This document shows, in pieces, positions 60,241 through 64,000 of a DNA stretch of 64,000 bases. The stretch spans positions 3,038,001-3,102,000 of the forward strand of contig NZ_CP023202.1 in assembly GCF_000220705.2 (NCBI RefSeq), read 5' to 3'. Each line of letters starts with the position of its first letter. Positions within the stretch are counted from its first letter, which is position 1. Source of the stretch: Streptomyces xinghaiensis S187. GTDB taxonomy: Bacteria; Actinomycetota; Actinomycetes; Streptomycetales; Streptomycetaceae. The notes beneath the pieces are model-generated. The model made no database searches. It was not told the origin of the DNA and worked only from the letters and a program-made list of their open reading frames with translations. The position numbers were made by a program, and so were the translations under genes.

Positions 60241-60355
60241 GTCATCGCCGACGCCCCACCCAGGTCATCGCCGACGCCCCACCCAGGTCATCGCCGACGC
60301 CCCACCCAGGTCATCGCCGACGCCCCACCCAGGTCATCGCCGATGCCCCACCCAC
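60241..60355. repeat. Five tandem copies of a 23-base unit
   Basis: GTCATCGCCGACGCCCCACC plus CAG, repeated five times without spacers (60241, 60264, 60287, 60310, 60333; last copy with two changes). Confidence 0.9.
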
Positions 60356-60461
60356 AACCGGACCTCACCGCCGGACCGCCCCCGGAAGAACCTCGCCAGC
60401 CCGACCCCAGCGGCAGCCGACACACCGCCCGCAGCAGCCACACGGCCACCCACCCGCGACC

Positions 60462-60714
60462 GCCACCACCGACAGCCCGCCACAACGAACGGGAAGCCGA
60501 ACAACCCAGGCGCGCGTGTGCTTCCGCGCACCCCCACCGGCACCAGCCACGCCATGCTTTTCAAGCCGTCCCCGGGCGCGCACGGCACCGGATAGACGAC
60601 CGACCACGGGGCCACCCCCAGCACGGATGCCGTAACCCCCACCAGGACGACAACGGGCAGCCCGCGACGCATCTGCGACCACCATCGCGCCGCCCACCCG
60701 GCGCCGTAACCCCA
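60462..60714. repeat. Right arm of inverted repeat around the HNH gene
   Basis: Reverse-complement partner of 58066-58318; the two arms are about 2.1 kb apart. It continues outward into a partial further copy of the 75-base unit near 60720-60745. Confidence 0.85.
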
Positions 60715-60916
60715 ACCAGGACAACGACGGAGAGCCCGCGACGCACCCGTCTCGACCACCGACCACCCCGCCCCGCCGTCGGCTGCGGGCGGCTGCGCCC
60801 TGGCAGGGTAAGCCGCCGACCGCCTGTACGCCCGGAGAATCCGGTCCCCGGAACACCCGGTCCCCGGAACCCCCAGAACCCCCGGAACTCCCCGAGGACG
60901 CATGTAAGCCCCCGGG

Positions 60917-61612
60917 CTACTCCTTCCGGCCGGTCGTGGCGACGGTGATCCCAAGGCCGATCATCGCGAACCCGCCGGCTCCGCCGATCAGGTCGAGTCG
61001 CCTCGGTGAGCGGGCGAACCAGCTTCGCGCGGCGGCCGCGGCCAGCCCCCACACGCTGTCGCAACTCACCGCGATGACGTTGAAGACCAGTCCGAGCAGC
61101 ATCATCTGGAGGGCGGCGTACCCCTGGCCGCGGTCGACGAACTGGGGCAGCACGGCGGCGAAGAACACGATGGTCTTGGGATTGGCCACGCCAACCGCGA
61201 ACCCCTCCCAGAGCGTGCGCCGCAGACCACCGCGCCCCTGTTCCTGCCCCGGTTTGGGTCCCGGCCCCGGCCCCGGTCCGTCAACGGCGTCCGACACTGG
61301 CGGGGCCTCGACCCCGTGGTGCGCCCCCCGCTGCCGCACCGCCCTGATGCCGAGGTACACCAGATACGCGGCACCCGCGAGCTTCAGCACCGTGAAGACC
61401 AGAACCGACCGTTCCACCACAGCCCCGACCCCGAGGGCCACGGCCCCGACGAGGACGCAGGAGCCGAGCGTGTTGCCCGCGACCGTGGCCAGCGCGGCGC
61501 GGCGTCCCTGCGCCAGAGCCCGTCCGATCACGAAGAGCACGCTGGGGCCGGGGATCACGATCAGCAGGAAGGACATGGCCGCGAACGCCAGAAGCCGGTC
61601 TGTGGACACCAT
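60917..61612 (-). CDS. LysE-family amino-acid exporter
   Basis: A 231-residue inner-membrane exporter with six segments. The N-terminal MSFLLIVIPGPSVLFVIGRAL holds the PGP motif, and GFAVGVANPKTIVFFAAVLP the NPK motif, both characteristic of the RhtB/LysE group. A Gly/Pro-rich loop of about 25 residues separates spans three and four. The ATG at 61612 begins directly before the first span. It is likely to export an amino acid or derivative; no regulator of the LysG type is adjacent. Confidence 0.9.
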   Translation of the reverse strand: MVSTDRLLAFAAMSFLLIVIPGPSVLFVIGRALAQGRRAALATVAGNTLGSCVLVGAVALGVGAVVERSVLVFTVLKLAGAAYLVYLGIRAVRQRGAHHGVEAPPVSDAVDGPGPGPGPKPGQEQGRGGLRRTLWEGFAVGVANPKTIVFFAAVLPQFVDRGQGYAALQMMLLGLVFNVIAVSCDSVWGLAAAAARSWFARSPRRLDLIGGAGGFAMIGLGITVATTGRKE

Positions 61613-61968
61613 GCTGCTCACGCAACACGAGAACCGCTCGTGCGTCCATGCCGCTTTCCGCCGGTTCTCCGCCGGCGGACCCCCGCCCCACCAGGCAGCC
61701 GGGCCACCAGGCAGACCAGGCGCCACCGCGGCAGACAGACCGGCCAGCAGACAGGCCAGCAGACAGGCAGACAGCCGTGCAGACCTCCGGGCTCCGTCCC
61801 CACCCGGCGCACCGAGCGGGGACGGAGCCCGGAGAGTCCGTCACGGAATCGCTGTCACAGAGTCACGGACTCACGCAGCCGTCGTCACTCCCCCGGCCGC
61901 CCCGACCGCCTGGCTGTCCCAACCGCCCGGCTGCCCCCGACCGCCCGACCGCACCCGGCCCTCCCCGC
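61613..61968. other. 356-base intergenic region
   Basis: Between lysE and the end of hemB. Contains two or three GCCAGCAGACAG units (61743-61766) and a GGGACGGAGCCCGGAG stretch. No gene seen. Confidence 0.45.
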
Positions 61969-62991
61969 TCACTCACCCCGGGCCAGCCGCTGCGCGGCCT
62001 CCACCGCCCAGTAGGTGAGGATCATGTTCGCCCCGGCGCGCTTCGCGCCCGTCAGGGTCTCCATGATGGTGCGGTCGCGCTCGATCCAGCCGTTGGCCGC
62101 CGCGGCCTCGACCATGGCGTACTCCCCCGACACCTGGTACGCCGCGACCGGTACGTCCACCGCGTCCGCGACCCGGCGCAGCACGTCCAGGTAGGGCAGG
62201 GCGGGCTTGACCATCACGATGTCGGCGCCCTCGGCCAGGTCCAGCGCCAGCTCGCGCAGCGACTCCCGTGCGTTGGCCGGGTCCTGCTGGTAGGTCTTCC
62301 GGTCGCCCTTCAGCGACGAGTCGACGGCCTCGCGGAACGGGCCGAAGAACGCCGACGCGTACTTGGCCGTGTAGGCGAGGATCGAGACGTCCTGGTACCC
62401 GGCACCGTCCAGTGCCTCCCGGACGACCTTCACCTGGCCGTCCATCATGCCGCTGGGGCCGACCACATGGACGCCGGCCTCGGCCTGCACGCGCGCCATC
62501 TCGGCGTAGCGCTCCAGTGTCGCGTCGTTGTCGACCCGGCCCGCCGCGTCCAGGACCCCGCAGTGCCCGTGGTCGGTGAACTCGTCGAGGCACAGGTCGG
62601 ACATGACGACGAGGTCGTCGCCGACCTCGGCCCGCACATCGCGGATGGCGGCCTGGAGGATGCCCTCCGGGTCGGTCCCCGCGGTGCCGCAGGCGTCCTT
62701 CTCCAGCGGCACCCCGAACAGCATGATCCCGCCGAGCCCCGCCTCGGCCGCCTCGGCGGCGGCTTTCCGCAGGCTGTCCCGGGTGTGCTGGACGACACCC
62801 GGCATCGAGGACACCGGCACGGGCTCGCCGATCCCCTCCCGTACGAAGGCGGGGAGGATCAGCTCGGCGGGGTGCAGCCGGTACTCGGCGACCATGCGGC
62901 GCATCGCCGGGCTGGTGCGGAGCCGGCGCGGCCGGACCCCCAGGTGCTCCAGTCCGACGGTGCCCGCTCCCTGCTGGCGGTCGTTGCTCAT
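61969..62991 (-). CDS. hemB: Porphobilinogen synthase
   Basis: A 340-residue 5-aminolevulinate dehydratase. The two active-site lysines are K210 (AYTAKYASAFFGPFRE) and K262 (VMVKPALPYLD). The metal region DLCLDEFTDHGHCG has C134 and C144, of the Zn-binding type. PSGMMDGQV and the C-terminal WAVEAAQRLARGE are standard. The ATG at 62991 overlaps the stop of the upstream HemD-fusion gene by four bases, so they are coupled; the frame remains open far upstream inside that gene. Confidence 0.96.
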   Translation of the reverse strand: MSNDRQQGAGTVGLEHLGVRPRRLRTSPAMRRMVAEYRLHPAELILPAFVREGIGEPVPVSSMPGVVQHTRDSLRKAAAEAAEAGLGGIMLFGVPLEKDACGTAGTDPEGILQAAIRDVRAEVGDDLVVMSDLCLDEFTDHGHCGVLDAAGRVDNDATLERYAEMARVQAEAGVHVVGPSGMMDGQVKVVREALDGAGYQDVSILAYTAKYASAFFGPFREAVDSSLKGDRKTYQQDPANARESLRELALDLAEGADIVMVKPALPYLDVLRRVADAVDVPVAAYQVSGEYAMVEAAAANGWIERDRTIMETLTGAKRAGANMILTYWAVEAAQRLARGE

Positions 62992-64000
62992 GAAGTGGCG
63001 CGCCTCCTGCGCGATCCGGGCCTGCGCTCGCTCGGACGGGTGACGGGGTCGCCCGCCTCGATGGCGGCCGCCCGGCGCTTGGCGCCGAAGTCGGCGAGCG
63101 CCTCGGCGAGCCGGGTGACGGACGGCTCGGGCGACAGGACGTCGACCCGCAGGCCGTGCTCCTCCGCCGTCTTGGCGGTGGCCGGGCCGATGCAGGCGAT
63201 GACGGTGACGTTGTGCGGCTTGCCCGCGATGCCGACGAGGTTCCGCACGGTGCTGGACGAGGTGAAGAGCACGGCGTCGAAGCCGCCGCTCTTGATGGCC
63301 TCCCGGGTCTCGGCCGGCGGTGGCGAGGCGCGCACGGTCCGGTAGGCCGTGACGTCGTCCACCTCCCAGCCCAGCTCGATCAGCCCGGCCACCAGGGTCT
63401 CGGTGGCGATGTCGGCGCGCGGCAGGAAGACGCGGTCGATCGGGTCGAACACCGGGTCGTACGGCGGCCAGTCCTCCAGGAGCCCGGCGGCCGACTGCTC
63501 GCCGCTCGGCACCAGGTCGGGCTTCACGCCGAACTCGACCAGCGACTTGGCCGTCTGCTCGCCCACCGCCGCGACCTTGATCCCGGCGAAGGCGCGGGCG
63601 TCGAGCCCGTACTCCTCGAACTTCTCCCGGACGGCCTTGACGGCGTTGACCGAGGTGAAGGCGATCCACTCGTAGCGGCCGGTGACCAGGCCCTTGACCG
63701 CGCGCTCCATCTGCTGTGGGGTGCGCGGCGGTTCGACGGCGATGGTCGGCACCTCGCTGGGCACCGCGCCGTAGGAGCCGAGCTGGTCGGAGAGGGACGC
63801 GGCCTGCTCCTTGGTCCGCGGCACCAGGACCTTCCAGCCGAAGAGCGGCTTGGACTCGAACCAGGAGAGCTGGTCCCGCCGGTCGTCGCAGCTGTGTTCG
63901 CCGACGACGGCTATGACCGGCTGCCCGCCGTCCGCCGAGGGCAGCACCTTGGCGGCCTTGAGCACCTGCCCGATGGTGCCGAGCGTGGCGGTCCAGGTGC
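62988..64000 (-). CDS. SUMT-HemD fusion: uroporphyrinogen-III synthase domain (5' end beyond window)
   Basis: C-terminal 337 or so residues of a longer protein whose start lies past the right edge. The first residues, TWTATLGTIGQVLKAAKV then PVIAVVGEHSC, are the end of a uroporphyrinogen-III C-methyltransferase domain. The rest is uroporphyrinogen-III synthase: GWKVLVPRTKEQAASLSDQL, WIAFTSVNAVKAV, VAAVGEQTAKSL, VLFTSSSTVRNLVG and CIGPATAKTAEEHGL. A basic tail of about 25 residues ends it. This bifunctional form is usual in actinobacteria and feeds both haem and sirohaem/cobalamin routes. It is coupled to hemB. Confidence 0.92.
   Translation of the reverse strand, partial: TWTATLGTIGQVLKAAKVLPSADGGQPVIAVVGEHSCDDRRDQLSWFESKPLFGWKVLVPRTKEQAASLSDQLGSYGAVPSEVPTIAVEPPRTPQQMERAVKGLVTGRYEWIAFTSVNAVKAVREKFEEYGLDARAFAGIKVAAVGEQTAKSLVEFGVKPDLVPSGEQSAAGLLEDWPPYDPVFDPIDRVFLPRADIATETLVAGLIELGWEVDDVTAYRTVRASPPPAETREAIKSGGFDAVLFTSSSTVRNLVGIAGKPHNVTVIACIGPATAKTAEEHGLRVDVLSPEPSVTRLAEALADFGAKRRAAAIEAGDPVTRPSERRPGSRRRRATS

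Larger units (their letters stand above)
59956..60916. other. 0.96-kb flank upstream of the HNH gene
   Basis: Carries the HNH promoter side (with GTCCGTGACGGA near 60028-60041), a 23-base tandem array, the right inverted-repeat arm, and a run of CCCGGTCCCCGGAA-like short repeats up to the lysE stop. No gene is supported in either strand. Confidence 0.6.

Noticed and set aside
60241..60355. CRISPR-like array
   Set aside because: The 23-base copies are directly adjacent with no spacers, and no cas genes are in the window.

Overview
The window is chromosomal DNA of a high-GC actinomycete, most likely a Streptomyces or close relative. The base composition, the GGAGG-type ribosome sites with many GTG starts, and the families present all point that way: futalosine-route menaquinone genes, DUF3558 lipoproteins, a DUF2637 membrane protein, class I lysyl-tRNA synthetase beside argS, and a DUF222-HNH repeat gene. 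The genus call is inference; no rRNA or other taxonomic marker lies in the window.

Layout. 1-2817 is a small accessory block: an XRE regulator (cut by the left edge), an RsbW-like ATP-binding protein, a very small overlapping gene, an S-adenosylhomocysteine-hydrolase-like NAD-binding protein and a NUDIX hydrolase. 2873-12838 mixes menaquinone genes (a geranylgeranyl-reductase-type flavoprotein, menG, mqnC, mqnA) with asparaginase, an Lrp regulator, a Uma2 protein, a barrel-less amidohydrolase-like protein and a membrane Ser/Thr kinase. 13244 is a cold-shock gene with a hairpin leader. 13632-20759 is a lipid module (fadD, thiolase, high-molecular-weight FabG, MaoC, TetR) with a shared operator. 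20916-26519 holds a Tat-exported phosphatase, a cystine-type symporter behind a cysteine-rich leader peptide, DUF4229, GNAT and UdgX. 26688-32452 is the second menaquinone cluster (mqnE, AsnC regulator, UbiX, rhomboid, UbiA/mqnP, UbiD/mqnL). 33013-39568 is cytochrome c maturation (ResB/CcsB system with CcdA and ResA) joined to a histidine phosphatase and hemL. 39842-51910 is mixed: a phosphorothioate-DNA-type HNH nuclease, a TetR/monooxygenase pair, a KhtTU-like antiporter pair, a His-rich PepSY protein, rtcB and lipoproteins. 52004-57491 has lysS, argS and an aminotransferase. 57492-60916 is a repeat-rich island in which a DUF222-HNH gene sits between about 250-bp inverted repeats. 60917-64000 has a LysE exporter, then hemB and the 3' part of a SUMT-HemD fusion, overlapping by 4 bases.

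How the genes fit together. Chorismate dehydratase (MqnA), aminofutalosine synthase (MqnE), the cyclising radical SAM enzyme (MqnC), a UbiA prenyltransferase, UbiD/UbiX decarboxylation, MenG methylation and a possible menaquinone reductase cover most of the futalosine pathway; futalosine hydrolase and MqnD are not here. Haem synthesis (HemL, HemB, HemD) and System II cytochrome c assembly lie nearby, so much of the window serves the respiratory chain. The observations that most merit a second look are the cysteine-rich leader before the symporter, the inverted-repeat island with its HNH gene, the paired operators of the lipid module, and the SAHH-like/NUDIX block.
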